Below are positions 1 to 11,800 of a DNA stretch of 64,000 bases, piece by piece. The DNA lies in assembly GCA_947095585.1 (NCBI GenBank), contig OX352761.1, positions 79,487,267-79,551,266 of the forward strand. Direction: 5' to 3'. The notes under the pieces are model-generated. The model was not told the origin of the DNA. It saw only the letters and a program-made list of their open reading frames with translations, and did not search any database. The DNA is from Nephrocerus scutellatus (lineage: Eukaryota; Arthropoda; Insecta; Diptera; Pipunculidae). The translations under genes were made by a program, and so were the position numbers. Position 1 is the stretch's first letter; the number at the start of each line of letters is the position of its first letter.

Positions 1-587
1 TTTTGCTGACTAGAAACCCCACCCCGAGCACATGATGTCTTGCATGACAGCTGTAATATATATCATATTCTGATTTTTGTAAGATACCATTCCCTGTCTA
101 CCGCATCTCCTGGATTGCTGTTATGTCAGCCTTATATTTAGACAGGGTATCGGCCAGCTGCTGTGCAGCTCGAGCTCTATACAGTGAGCGTACGTTCCAT
201 GAGAAAATTCTAAAGCCTAAATCCTAAAGCTCAAATAACTTAGAAAAATGCATTTTTATGGAGAAAAAGAACTCGAAACTTTGGATGCCCCTCCCACCTA
301 AAGGAGGCGTTTCCGGAAAACAAGATGGCGATTTTCAAAATCTGTTTAATTGAGGCTTTAATGGGAGGTATGTCCGAAAGCCAAAATCTCAAAAACCGTA
401 TACTGGAGTTAGCTATATAACACCTGCTTTTGTATTGGAAAAACTCGATTATATGAAATACCACTCAATTATATGAAACTGCACATAAACCAAATACAAA
501 TTAATCCATCTTCCGTTAAACTTGGGCCACGCCGATAAACATGGTACGGCCGTGTAGAGTTAGTTTTTACCTTTCATTTGACACCAA

Positions 588-865
588 TACTTACTCCGCT
601 TACTTTTGAACACGCCACCTCTTTGACTTTTTATAAAAAGTCAGTTTTTGGAGTTTAACTCTAACAAAGGGTGAGATTTTTTTATTATAAATAAAAGGTT
701 TTTTTTATTACCTATCATTTGGTATATACTTACTCCGCTTACTTTTGAACACGCCACCTCTTTGACTTTTTATAAAAAGTCAGTTTTTGGAGTTTAACTC
801 TAACATAGGGTGAGATTTTTTTATTATAAATAAAAGGTTTTTTTTATTACCTATCATTTGGTACA
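588..865. repeat. Tandem duplication, 139-base period, with palindrome
   Basis: Two almost identical copies start at 588 and 727. Each contains the perfect 20-base palindrome TGACTTTTTATAAAAAGTCA (624-643 and 763-782), followed by a T/A-rich stretch. The only clear difference I noticed is 'aacaaaggg' versus 'aacataggg'. No coding potential is evident. Confidence 0.85.
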
Positions 866-1468
866 AATTAACCCAAAAACCTCCTTCAAAGTACTTGAAC
901 AAATGAATTTTTCTGAAAAAAACTCAAAACTTTGGATGCCCCTCCCACCCAAAGAGGGCGTTTCCGCAACGCAACTTGTACTGCGTCTCCATGAACCTAG
1001 ATTGAGTTGTGTTTGGTTGATATTTATTTTCGTCAAATGCAAAATAGCGTCACGCGTTTGCATGTAATGATTCTGAAACTAAGTTGAAATTTTGAACATA
1101 GAATACAAAATCCGACGACTAACGAAATAATAACAATCGACATTTTGAATTTAAACTCTACTCTACCAAAGTATTTTCGTTTAGTGTTAACTGAGTTGTT
1201 CGAAAACTCAACTCCTCCCCGTTTCCATGAAGGCTATTCTAGGTACAACCCAGGATTCCTACATTGGAAACGAGATATTGAGCCGTTGAGATAGGTTTAG
1301 CGAAACCATTGAACAAAAAACAACAACAGCAAGACAACTGTCAAACAAACTCCTTTCAGTTTATAGAAACGTTACTAGTTAGAGCCGTCATTTTATTAAA
1401 TAGACGAAAACCAAACTAGACTCAATTTCAGTCATTGGAAACGTAGTATCGAAGAATACATATGCTTT

Positions 1469-1597
1469 GGCTAATCCATCTTGGCATACAACAAAATTTG
1501 CATAAGCATAAAGCCGAAAATAAATCCAAAAAATTTTTAGGATTTATAACTAAAGCTATTTTTTAGTTATAGCGCTCACCGTAAGGCGGTGTTTTGT
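1469..1597 (+). repeat. Dispersed repeat, copy 1
   Basis: This stretch contains 'gcataagcataaa', 'aaatccaaaaaatttttagg' and 'gctcaccgtaaggcgg'. The same landmarks occur in the same order and orientation at 4337-4465, with moderate divergence. It is probably a piece of an unidentified mobile element flanking the spermidine synthase gene. Confidence 0.6.
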
Positions 1598-1963
1598 TTA
1601 ACACACATAACAATTAAAATGCATCGAACATTTAAAACCCATTTAAAGCCAAAAGCTGTTGCTTTTGTAAAGCCAAGCTGAATTAGCCAAAGCAACGCAG
1701 CAATAATTGCTATATATGCTGCGTTGCTGGCTTTGCCAAAACAATACAGCATAGCTAATATTTATTTCGTTTTGAGTATCTTCTTCGGTCTTCGTTCAAT
1801 TTTCAATGGCATGACTTCAAGTACATTCCCAATTCCCATGCTGATTGTGTGGCCACGCACTTAGAGAAGCCTGAAGCGGCGTGTTTGCCTTTTGTGTATG
1901 GTTCGTGATCGTGGTTCTTTTTTATATTAGTTAGGCTGTGAAGTTTTCACATTATCGTTTAAA

Positions 1964-2915
1964 ATGAAAGATTTACAGAGTGGTTGGTTTAGTGAAATCC
2001 AAAATGATTTATGGCCAGGTCAGTCATTTTCTCTAAAAGTAAAAAATGTTCTGCACGAGGAGAAGTCGAAGTACCAAGACATTAAAATTGTCGAGACGTG
2101 AGTAAAGAATATTGCGGCTCCCGTCCAAAAATTATTTCAAAAGGTTTATTAAACTAATCATTGACTTGTATTACAGTGAAACCTACGGAATGTGCTTGAT
2201 ACTCGATGGTATTATACAATGCACTTCACGTGACGAATTCTCATACCAGGAAATGATCTCATTTCTTCCTTTGTGCTCTCATCCAAATCCAAAAAAGGTC
2301 CTTATAGTCGGTGGCGGCGATGGAGGAGTAGCTAGAGAAGTTGTGAAGCACCCTTCTGTCGAGGAAGTCCATCAAATAGAAATAGACGACCGTGTTGTGC
2401 AACTCTCCAAACAATATTTACCAAAGATGGCATGTGGATTTGATAACCCAAAAGTGACTTTAAATATTGGCGATGGATTTGAGTATATGAAGAATCATAA
2501 CAACATATTTGATGTTATAATAACAGATAGTTCTGATCCGGTTGGACCAGCAGTATCATTGTTTCAAGAAAGCTACTATGAATTAATGAAGAATGCTTTA
2601 CGCCCAGATGGAATCGTCTGCTCACAGGGTGGTAGCTACTGGTTGGATTATGATTATGTAAAAAAAACGATGAATGGATGCAGGCAGCATTTTTCAACAG
2701 TTGCCTACGCCGTTACTTCAGTTCCATCGTATCCTTGTGGACATATAGGATTTGTTATTGGTAGCTTGAATGCTTCTAGGCAACTTAATGTCCCAGCTAA
2801 GACATTCTCAAGTGACGAAATAGACTCAATGGACTTGAAGTACTATTCCACAGAAATTCATAAAAGCGCATTCGTTATGCCACGATATGTTGAAAAATAT
2901 TTTTATGAAAACTAA
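1964..2915 (+). CDS. SpdS: Spermidine synthase (two exons)
   Basis: This enzyme transfers the aminopropyl group of decarboxylated S-adenosylmethionine to putrescine, making spermidine in the cytosol. Exon 1 is 1964-2097 and exon 2 is 2177-2915; the intron 2098-2176 begins gtgagt and ends ttacag. Joined, they give 290 residues, close to the roughly 290-300 of animal spermidine synthases. The start ATG follows AAA, and its frame runs straight into the conserved N-terminal segment (GWFSE near residue 7, then KSKYQDI). Visible motifs are YQE near residue 68, the glycine-rich nucleotide loop GGGDGG at 90-95 and the catalytic DSSDP at 162-166. There are no frameshifts or stops, so the gene looks functional. 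The exon 2 frame is also open upstream across the intron (from 2112), but that start is not the real one. An AATAAA lies 3 bases after the stop. This is the only clear host gene in the window. The gene symbol follows the Drosophila name. Confidence 0.95.
2098..2176 (+). other. Intron of spermidine synthase
   Basis: This is a 79-base GT-AG intron (donor gtgagt, acceptor ttacag) in phase 2. It splits a Thr codon, and removing it joins the N-terminal family segment to the catalytic domain without loss. Confidence 0.92.
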
Positions 2916-2918
2916 TGA

Positions 2919-2924
2919 AATAAA
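2919..2924 (+). terminator. Candidate poly(A) signal of spermidine synthase
   Basis: AATAAA begins 3 bases after the TAA stop. In such AT-rich DNA the hexamer is common, so its use is likely but not proven. It would give a very short 3' UTR. Confidence 0.45.
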
Positions 2925-3007
2925 ATATATAAAATATGTTTGTGTTCATTAATCATAATGTGCGACGTCAGTAAATGAGTAAAATACAATAGCCTGCCTA
3001 CGGAAAT

Positions 3008-3155
3008 TTCAGCTTCTGTAAATCGAGTGATGGTCGGCAGCCTTAATAGTTTTTTAATGCTAAAATGCATACTTTCTGACTTTTAATATTTTTAAAATTT
3101 TCACATAATTGTTAAATAAAATAAAAATAGAAAAAATTAAAACGTGTGATCGTTG
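3008..3155 (+). repeat. Dispersed repeat R1, copy 1
   Basis: This stretch of about 148 bases, beginning 'ttcagcttctgtaaatcgag' and ending 'gtgtgatcgttg', is nearly identical to 5755-5905. The second copy has three extra bases. No coding potential is evident. Confidence 0.85.
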
Positions 3156-3519
3156 CGTGGTAAGATTGTCGATTATAAAACATTTGTTACATTTCAGTTA
3201 AAATTATTTATGTACACATTACAAAAAATTGTACACTCAGCAGACTTTTTTTTTTCAAAAAATGTCAAAAATTTAAGAAGCAGAACAAAAGGACGTGCAT
3301 GCGTCTAAACATACTAATACACAATTTATTACTATTAACATGCGGTAATTGTTGCTTAATGCCTCACATTACTACTTAAATTGGCCCTCAGGTTTAATCT
3401 GTAACATTTTAGTTCATATCAAATAGGGAATATGTTATCGTGCAATAATTTTGATAACGATATTTTTTCTAATAAATAATAATAATATTTGGCACGATAG
3501 AACGTTGTTCCCCTCGCGA

Positions 3520-3698
3520 CCATTCGGACGTACTATTTAAAGCCGTGTCCAAAGGGCGATTTGAGAAGATTTCCGTTACAGCTATTACTCTTGGACATTT
3601 TCAGACATTCTCGAGAAAAAATATGTGCTTTCACTGGGATTCGAACTTTGAACCACCCACTCAAAAGTCCAATGCACTAGAGCCATGATGCCCGGATA
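3520..3698 (-). mobile_element. SINE-like element with tRNA-Lys-derived head
   Basis: On the minus strand, about 3694 down to 3633 reads as a decayed tRNA. There is an A-box-like 'tggctctagtgcattgg' (3669-3685), an anticodon region 'ggacttttga' and a B-box 'gttcgaatcc' (3637-3646). The 'gcattggacttttga' stretch resembles tRNA-Lys(UUU). The anticodon stem is broken, so it is not an active tRNA. Unrelated sequence follows, as in a tRNA-derived SINE; its far end near 3520 is a guess. It could also be an isolated tRNA pseudogene. Confidence 0.5.
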
Positions 3699-4336
3699 TT
3701 TTATATACCATATATTTAGTTTCATTTCCTCTAATACTTTACGACCCATTGACCAGGGTTAGACTCGTCGGTTCTTACAAAAAAATGAATGTAGCTGGTA
3801 TGTTTTTCGTCTAATACCCTACTGCAAAATTATGACGGTACGCCTTTTCCATGGCGCGCAATCGTCGTCGTTGGTGTTACCAGAAATGTCCAAAGTAAGA
3901 GATCAGAATTTCAAGAAAACAAAACATATTGGGAAGGCGCTAAAAGTGGAACAGAATAGGAGAAATTATATATTTGTGGTAAGGTAGCACATATATTGGT
4001 ATGTTATTCCTGTAACAAGAAAAGTCATGTTTACTAATTGTCCAAAAAAACAAATGCAAATTCAGGAAAATATCTACAGGAATATAAGAAAATGGAGCGA
4101 CATATGAAAGTTTTTAGAATTAGATAATATTCCAGTCAAATATGATATTTTCTGTAATGGCAGATTTAAAGCGGATTTACGCTTGATTTACATTTGTGAC
4201 TTGCGAAAAAAAATGAGCAGGACTGCTGTTAAATAGCAATTGTGGTTTGCCCCTAGCCAGACGAGAGAAGTAGTATATTTTCAATGTCACCATAATGCTA
4301 TAGATAATAGATAACATTTCCAATTCAATTTCTATA

Positions 4337-4465
4337 TTGCTTTGGCAAAGCCAGCTTGGCTTACAACACAATCGCATAAGCATAAATCCGAAAGTAAATC
4401 CAAAAAATTTTTAGGATTAAGAAACTAAAGCCATTTTAAAGTTATGGTGCTCACCGTAAGGCGGC
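4337..4465 (+). repeat. Dispersed repeat, copy 2
   Basis: This is the diverged second copy of the 1469-1597 sequence, in the same orientation. Confidence 0.6.
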
Positions 4466-4674
4466 AAAACCAAAAGCAGCTACTTTGAGTGTTTAAAGTG
4501 ATTGTTCCTGCAAAAATTACAAACCTGTGACGAAAACGGTGAGACCCATTTATAAACAATATTTAAAATAAATGATTTGAAATAAATAAATTTTAAAAAT
4601 ATCTTGTTTTTAAAACGAACTAAAATTTATTTTTATTCTAACAATTATTTTCTTCTTTTTTGTCTTGTGTGTGT

Positions 4675-4850
4675 GAAGCATCGGGAGTTTTGTGCAGGAA
4701 ATGGAATTAAAAGATCCGCAAATGATCAAAAATTATTTTCGAGTAGATGGAGAAAATTTGAAAGAATTGATTGCATTTTTTATGCCTTTATTAAAAAACA
4801 AACCACATGCGCTCAATAACATGTCATTGTCATGTCATCAGTAATGATGA
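4675..4850 (+). pseudogene. Possible relic of a transposase N-terminus
   Basis: A short open stretch reads approximately ELKDPQMIKNYFRVDGE and then NLKELIAFFMPLLKNK before stop codons. The general pattern (a short acidic lead, then F-R-x-D/S and a helix containing L-x-x-L) recalls the N-terminus of PIF/Harbinger-type transposases. No catalytic region is present. This is a weak resemblance and I would not rely on it. Confidence 0.2.
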
Positions 4851-5304
4851 ACGCATTAAGAAAATTCGTATTCACATATTATAATAATACTTTGGTTTAT
4901 ACGATCAATATCACGATGTAATGAAACACAGTTTCCCACACTTCACTGCGAACCTGATAAAAGACGAATGATTGCGAATTTATGGCAAAAAGCAGAAAGG
5001 CTATGTTAAGAGAGAAAACAGAAAAAATCCCAAATATTAGCATAAAAATATACTTTCGGAAATATATTTTCCAATGTTACCACAATGCTATAGAAAATAT
5101 TTCATTGTGCACTATAGAACACATATTACCCCAAGAATCAGGTAATATTTATTTTAAGCGATTTTCAAGGTCAGCACGAATCAATATACCAATATCTAAA
5201 ATTTAAGAGAAGGGTGGCACTGCAAACACGCATTTCAGCGATAACTCCATAATTTTACTCACCCAAGCAAATTATTTTATTGTAGCATTATTGTTATTTG
5301 AGGT

Positions 5305-6353
5305 GGAAACAAAGAGTTAGTAGGTGTTGTGTGTGTGTTATATGATGTTCTATTCCCTTTTTTTTTTTAAATCTAGCTTTGGTGGTTCTAATAGAACACG
5401 AAAACATTTGATCTGGTTTTGTAATTGTGATTTTGATTTTAACTGTCATTTATAATAATAAAAATTGAAACTTTTACGTTTTAGTGAATTTGGAAAAAAG
5501 AAGGGTAAATCTTAAGAAGAAATTAGATTTCTGAAATTTGATCTAGATCAAACAATCAAAATAGAAGACAAACCCTTAATATCCCGCCATTTTTATGTTT
5601 CAGATCAAACTATTTGGGTGATCACATTAGTATGTGTTATTGGCTGTATTTTATCTGCCGAGGAATAAGGAATTACAACAACAATTTCACTATCTTATTC
5701 CTTCTTTGGAATAAGAAAACCTGCTGTTTTCCTTATTCCTCATCAATAAAATACTTCAGCTTCTGTAAATCGAGTGATGGTCGGCAGCCTTAATAGTTTT
5801 TTAATGCTAAAATGCATACTTTCTGACTTTTAATATTATTTTTAAAATTTTCACATAATTGTTAAATAAAATAAAAATAGAAAAAATTAAAACGTGTGAT
5901 CGTTGGAAACAAAGAGTTAGTAGGTGTTGTGTGTGTGTTATATGATGTTCTATTCCCTTTTTTTTTAAAATCTAGCTTTGGTGGTTCTAATAGAACACGA
6001 AAACATTTGATCTGGTTTTGTAATTGTGATTTTGATTTTAACTGTCATTTATAATAATAAAAATTGAAACTTTTACGTTTTAGTGAATTTGGAAAAAAGA
6101 AGGGTAAATCTTAAGAAGAAATTAGATTTCTGAAATTTGATCTAGATCAAACAATCAAAATAGAAGACAAACCCTTAATATCCCGCCATTTTTATGTTTC
6201 AGATCAAACTATTTGGGTGATCACATTAGTATGTGTTATTGGCTGTATTTTATCTGCCGAGGAATAAGGAATTACAACAACAATTTCACTATCTTATTCC
6301 TTCTTTGGAATAAGAAAACCTGCTGTTTTCCTTATTCCTCATCAATAAAATAC
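5305..6353 (+). repeat. Partial tandem duplication, 599-base period, R2-R1-R2
   Basis: A segment of about 450 bases (5305-5754) recurs almost exactly at 5904-6353. The spacer between them (5755-5905) is a second copy of R1 from 3008-3155. Each R2 ends with nested inverted repeats: GAGGAATAAGGAA (5660-5672) pairs with its complement at 5729-5741, and an inner CTTATTCC/GGAATAAG hairpin sits in the loop. The two R2 copies differ mainly in the length of a poly-T run. No ORF of note is present. Confidence 0.85.
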
Positions 6354-6408
6354 GCCGATTGACGCATGGGCATTACTTTATTCTGTTGCTCTGTCAAGAG
6401 CAGTGCTG

Positions 6409-6530
6409 CTGTTAACCATTTTTGGAACGGAGTATATTACAGGTTAATGTATTGTAAAGTATTTTAAAGTACACGTTAAAAATATTTATAAAAAAAGTTC
6501 CAATAGAAAAATAAAAAAGGTTTTTATATT
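6409..6530 (+). repeat. Dispersed AT-rich repeat, copy flanking BEL element
   Basis: This sequence ('gctgctgttaac' through 'gtacacgtta', 'aaaatatttataaaaaaa' and 'ccaatagaaaaa') recurs in order at about 13290-13385, on the other side of the BEL element, with divergence and a shorter spacer. It is probably a mobile-element relic that predates the BEL insertion. Confidence 0.55.
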
Positions 6531-6714
6531 ACATATATATTTTTTAATTGATTTTTAAATTGCACAAAATATAATTCCATGCTTATGTTTCTGTGTTTCA
6601 TTAAGTCTACGCGAGTACGATTATGTACTCATACTTTTATTATTTTATTATATATACATACTCCAAAATAAGTGCGAAAATCAAACGAAATAAACCGTAG
6701 GTTTCTTTATATAT

Positions 6715-7172
6715 TGTAAAATAATAAAGTATAACATTTTTGTTTGTTAGGTTGGGTGACTTGTGTTGCCAAGGTGACATACCAACTTAACATATAGTTT
6801 TTAAAGTTTTTTAAAGTTATTCTTTGTATTTTCTTCTTCTTTTTTCTTCTTATCTTCGTTTCTTCGTTTTTCTGATGTGCTTGGATACACTTCAAATAAT
6901 AAAAGATTAAATAAGCCTCGAATCCATTTCATCAGTTATTTTATTAATACAATTGATATTACAAATAAATAAAAATACAGTCCACACAATAAAAAATTAT
7001 CATCATTCGTTGTTATTTATATTCATCATTTGATAAACTTATAAAATGACGTCTAAAATCTTCGAAGTTATACAAAAAGTGACAATTTCCATAAAATCTT
7101 AATTGAAGAAATATACGTATATATTCCACATTATAAAAAATAATCAACATTCGTTTTTATTCATATTCAACA
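6715..7172 (+). repeat. 5' LTR of BEL element
   Basis: The LTR is 458 bases, TGT...ACA. It matches 12614-13092 apart from a few single-base differences and one replaced block. Here 'ttaaagttttttaaag' stands where the 3' LTR has 'ggggctcacatgcagatggc' and a little more. Confidence 0.92.
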
Positions 7173-7174
7173 TT

Positions 7175-7192
7175 TGGTCCATCAACCCGGAT
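7175..7192 (+). promoter_or_regulatory. Primer-binding site candidate of BEL element
   Basis: TGGTCCATCAACCCGGAT begins two bases after the 5' LTR. TGG followed by a run that ends in CCCGG has the layout of a tRNA 3'-end complement. I could not assign the tRNA. Confidence 0.55.
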
Positions 7193-7405
7193 TATTTTAA
7201 AATTGGGTCACAACAAAATCGTATTTTGGACGCCATTTATTCAACATGAGAGCAGACATCTTCGCAGAATATACTTGTATGCAGTAAGACATCAGTATTT
7301 ATGTAATGTATTACCTGTGTAAAAAATTTTATCGAAAAATTTATAGTTAGGTTAATGTTTCATCACGTGTATGCTCGCATAGTGAATTATTAAAAATTTT
7401 GTAAA

Positions 7406-8554
7406 ATGTCTGTAGATCAAATCGAATTAGATTCGGTAGAATTAAATACAAAAATTATTCAACTTAAAAGATGTAGAAGTGGCCATAAAGGCAGAATTAC
7501 TTATTAAAAAAACAAATTCGCACAAAATGAGCTTAATTCTATCGGTGAACTACAATCGGTTTTGCATCGCATTCGTGCCACATATGAGAAATTTGATGAA
7601 GTGCAGAGCGCTCTGGAAGGCATCGATCCATCGGAAATAGATTCCAATGATAAATTCAGTTTCGAAGATGAGTATGGTGCATTAGATGCTGCGGTGTTAG
7701 ATAGAATAAATAGTATCGAAAATAAAACTAAATTAGAATTTAATGACGCAAATTTAAATTTAAAAAATATTGATAAAAATAATTCAGAAAGCTCAGTAGC
7801 AATTAGACTGCCTCAGATAAACCTTCCAAGATTTGATGGAGCTGAATTGACATGGCTCAATTTCAGAGACATATTCGTTGACCTCATTCATTCCAATAAT
7901 TCTATTAGTTCGGTCACAAAATTCCATTATTTAATTACGTCGTTGAGGAATGGTAAAGCTTATCATTTAATCGAAAACTTACCAATTACAAATGAAAATT
8001 ATAGTACAGCTTGGAAAACGGTTTTCAATCATTATAATAATGAAATAACGATTCAAAAACTTCACGTTAAAAATTTATACGATATTAAAAAGCCTCAAGA
8101 AAAGGGTATTTGTCCGGTTTGCAAAGAGAATCACACACTCAATTTATGCCCTAAGTTTTGTAGTTCAACTTGGTCGCCACTCAAACGGTATGACCTAGTT
8201 AAACAATTGAAATTGTGTACCAATTGTTTATCTTCGATACATCGTGTCTTTGATTGTAAAGGTGAGCCTTGTAAACGATGTTCATTAAGACATCACACTT
8301 TATTACACTTCGAGAAAACGCAATCAAGGTTTACGGCAGACAATCAGTCATCTTCGTTAGTTGATAGGAATTTTGATAAGAATTTGTTAAATAAAAATTC
8401 TTCCAACTCGAACGAAGCTTCAACCACAAGTATAATTTCTGTCAATCCTAGCCAAACCTTTCAAAGTACCACAAGACCGGTCAAGATTACTCAAGTATTA
8501 TTAGCGCGCAGTTGTTTGGGCAGAATCGTCCAACGGTCGCAGAATTCAGTGTAG
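7406..8554 (+). pseudogene. BEL gag, frameshifted and internally deleted
   Basis: The likely gag start is the ATG at 7406, but that frame stops near 7505. The next frame, open from 7562 for 330 codons, carries the rest of Gag. Visible are the capsid-like segment with 'LPRFDGAELTWLNF' and two to three Cys/His clusters: CPVCKENHTLNLC, CTNCLSSIHRVFDC and CKRCSLRHH. These are typical of BEL/Pao Gag. Compared with the other BEL element in this window, roughly 120 residues or more are missing between the capsid segment (ending near HVKNLYDI) and the first cluster. A frameshift just before 8550 separates it from the protease. Confidence 0.85.
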
Positions 8555-8845
8555 GGCACTATTAGATAGTGGATCCCAATCAAATTACATAACGAAAAAT
8601 CTAAGCCAAATTATTAAACCCATTAAAAAACCAACTTCAATTAGAGTATCGGGCATAAATGAAAAATTTACAGATGTTAAGCATATCGTCAACTTAAAAA
8701 TATTGTCAAGAAATTCTGACTACAAAACGAATTTAGATTTTTTAGTTCTTTCTAAAATAACAGGTGAGCTTCCATCGTGCTCGTTTCCCTTTGATCCGTT
8801 ATCGATACCCAGCAATATAATGTTAGCGGATCCCAAGTTTTCCTA
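8537..8845 (+). pseudogene. BEL protease region in a shifted frame
   Basis: The aspartic protease signature CRALLDSGSQ is encoded at 8550-8579 in the frame one base ahead of gag. The frame ends at a stop near 8843, after which the sequence continues in the original frame (LIGAEKY). One frameshift on each side suggests decay, because BEL elements usually make Gag-Pol from one frame. Confidence 0.75.
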
Positions 8846-11800
8846 AATCATAAAATTGACATGCTTATTGGTGCTGAAAAGTACAATGATATAGTTAATG
8901 GAGTTTCCATCAAATTAGTTCCAGAACTTCCAGCTTTTCAAAACACACAATTAGGTTATATTGTTCTGGGCAAAACCAGGTGCATGCAAACGTTAGAACC
9001 ATATTCAGACACAAATAGCAACATATCGACATCACTTACATCTTTTCATGAAGATTTGAATATCAATATCTCAAAATTTTGGGAATTGGAACATATTCAC
9101 TCGCCTAATGATCTATCAATTGAAGAGAAAATGTGCGAAGAACATTATAGTCGAAATGTTATACGTCTTCCTTGTGGAAGATACAGTGTTGCGCTACCAG
9201 TAAAGGCAAACATTATGGATCTTAACGATAATAAAATTAGTGCCTTCAAACAATACCAATATCTGGAAAATAGATTGTCCAAAAATCCAGAGTAACATAA
9301 AAAATATAACGAATTCATTCAAGAATACATTGACTTGAATCATATGCAGTTAATTAAAAATCCTGAAACGGCTGATTGCCAATATGATAAAACATATTTT
9401 GTTCCTCATCATGCCGTCATTAAAGAAAGTAGCACTACGACCAAGTTGCGGGTCGTATTCAATGCCTCGTCAAAATCACGCACTAACATTTCATTAAACG
9501 ATTGTCTTATGACTGGCCCGACAATTCAACAGGATTTATTTTCCATTATGGTTCGTTTTCGTAAACATATTTTCGCATTAACGGCCGATATCACAAAGAT
9601 GTATAGGCAAATACGTTTACATGAAAATGACCAAGATCTATTGCGTCTATATTGGCGAGATTCATTACATGACGAAATTAAATGCTATCGACTATGTACC
9701 GTCACGTACGGAACGTCGAGTGCGCCATTTCAAGCTATACGCACGCTTAAACAATTATCTTCTGATGAACGAATTAATTTTCCAAACGCCTCGAACGTGT
9801 TGGAAAGAGATTTTTATGTCGATGACTTATTGTCTGGTGCAAACTCCTTTGAGGATGCACTACGTCTTAGATTAGAATTAACACAATTACTTGCGAAAGG
9901 CGGCTTCGAACTGCGTAAATGGAATTCTAATTGTAAAAACTTATCGGATATATTCGACATCGATCCAAATTCAGATAATTCTATATCACTATTAGGTCTT
10001 CATTGGAACCCTGAAACTGACAGTTTTCAAATAATTCTTCGAAATTTTGTTAATAAAAACAAATTTACAAAACGATCAGTGTTGTCTGAAATCGCACAGC
10101 TATTTGATCCTTTAGGATTATGTGCACCAGTGATTGTGACAGCAAAACTAATAATGCAATCACTGTGGACCACTCCCAACTTGTTATGGGATGATGAAGT
10201 TCCGTCGTCAATTTCAGACACTTGGTCTAACTTCAGACGTCAATTACCTTCGATTCGTGAACTTAACATTCCTCGTTGTATCTTCGGCAATAATATAAAA
10301 TCTGTTGAGTTGCATGGCTTTGGAGATGCAGCAGAAACAGCATACGGTTGTGTTATTTATATTCGTGTTACTGATTTGTCGAATGTCAGTCGTACTTCTT
10401 TGCTATGTGCTAAATCAAGGATAGCTCCGTTAAAAAAACAAAGCATCCCGCGATTGGAGTTGTGCGCTGCTGTTTTATTATCGCAACTCTCCGACAAAGT
10501 AATTAAGGCCATGGAAATTAAATTCAGTAAAATTTGCCTTTGGTCGGATTCGGAGATTACTTTGTTAAGAATCAAATCGTGTCCATCTAGATTTGCTACT
10601 TTTGTAGCAAACAGAATCTCGTTAATACAAGATTTGTCTTCGATAGACAATTGGATGTACGTTCCAACTTCAGTTAATCCTGCTGATTTAGTATCTAGAG
10701 GCTTAATGCCGTCAGATATTATTGCTTCAAAATTATGGTGGAACGGGCCTTCATTTTTGGAATTGGATTCGTGCGATTGGCCAAAATCATCAAATGCCAA
10801 AGTCAGTTCCGAACTGCTCGAATTAAGAAAGGGTGAGGTTGGTTTACTTACTTGTAACACCGATTTTGATTTGATTGATAGATATTCTGATAATAATAAA
10901 TTATTGCGAATTGTTGCAATTTGCTTTCGGTTTTACTATAATCTGCAGCCCAAGAAGAATCTTCGTATAAGCGGAGAGGTGACTGCATCTGAAATCGAAA
11001 TTGCTCGGAATCGTATCATACGATTAATTCAATCGGAGGCATTCTCCGCAGATATTATCGACATTCGTAAACTTAAAATTGTTCAGCGTAACAGTAAGTT
11101 AAAGTCGCTTAATCCGTTCCTCGATGAAAATGACTTATTGCGCGTCGGCGGGAGATTGAAGAATGCTAATATTGGTTTCGATAACAAACATCAGATTATC
11201 TTACCTTCTTCAAACACGTTCACAAAAAATTTAGTTCGAAACAAACATCAACGTCAGCTCCACGCCGGACCGCAAGCATTATTATATTATTTAAGGGATC
11301 AATTTTGGATCATAGGAGGTCGCAATCTATGTCGCAAAGTGGTGCATGATTGTATCAGATGTTTTCGTACACGCCCTAAAATCATCAATCAAATTATGGG
11401 GCAATTACCGGCTCATCGTGTCACTCCCTGCAGAGCATTTTTAAACGTCGGCATAGATTTTTGCGGTCCGTTTAGCATTACTCACAACCTTAGGAAGAAG
11501 GTAACTACCAAGATTTATGTAGCCGTTTTTATTTGTTTTTCCACAAAAGCCATTCATTTGGAAATTGTAGACGACCTCTCAACTCAGGCCTTTTTAACAT
11601 CGTTTCCCGGTTCGTGGCACGCAGAGGCAAGTGTGCAAATGTATATTCCGATAACGGCACCAATTTTGTTGGTGAAAAGGCAGAGCTGAAGGTACTGCAT
11701 GATTTGTTTAACTCGGCAACCTATAAAAACGCGATTATTCGGTATTGTGCTGAAGAGCAGATACAATGGCATTATATACCGCCTAGATCACCACACTTCG

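Larger units (their letters stand above)
1..1963. other. Upstream region without recognisable gene
   Basis: I see no supportable coding gene here. Short dispersed repeats are present. A motif around 268-316 recurs at 921-968 (both read through 'ACTTTGGATGCCCCTCCCAC'). The stretch 1469-1597 recurs diverged at 4337-4465 on the other side of the gene. A 139-base tandem duplication lies at 588-865. The last few hundred bases must hold the spermidine synthase promoter, but no convincing TATA box or initiator could be assigned. Confidence 0.6.

Noticed and set aside
3633..3698. A functional tRNA gene
   Set aside because: The anticodon stem does not pair and the acceptor end is not preserved.
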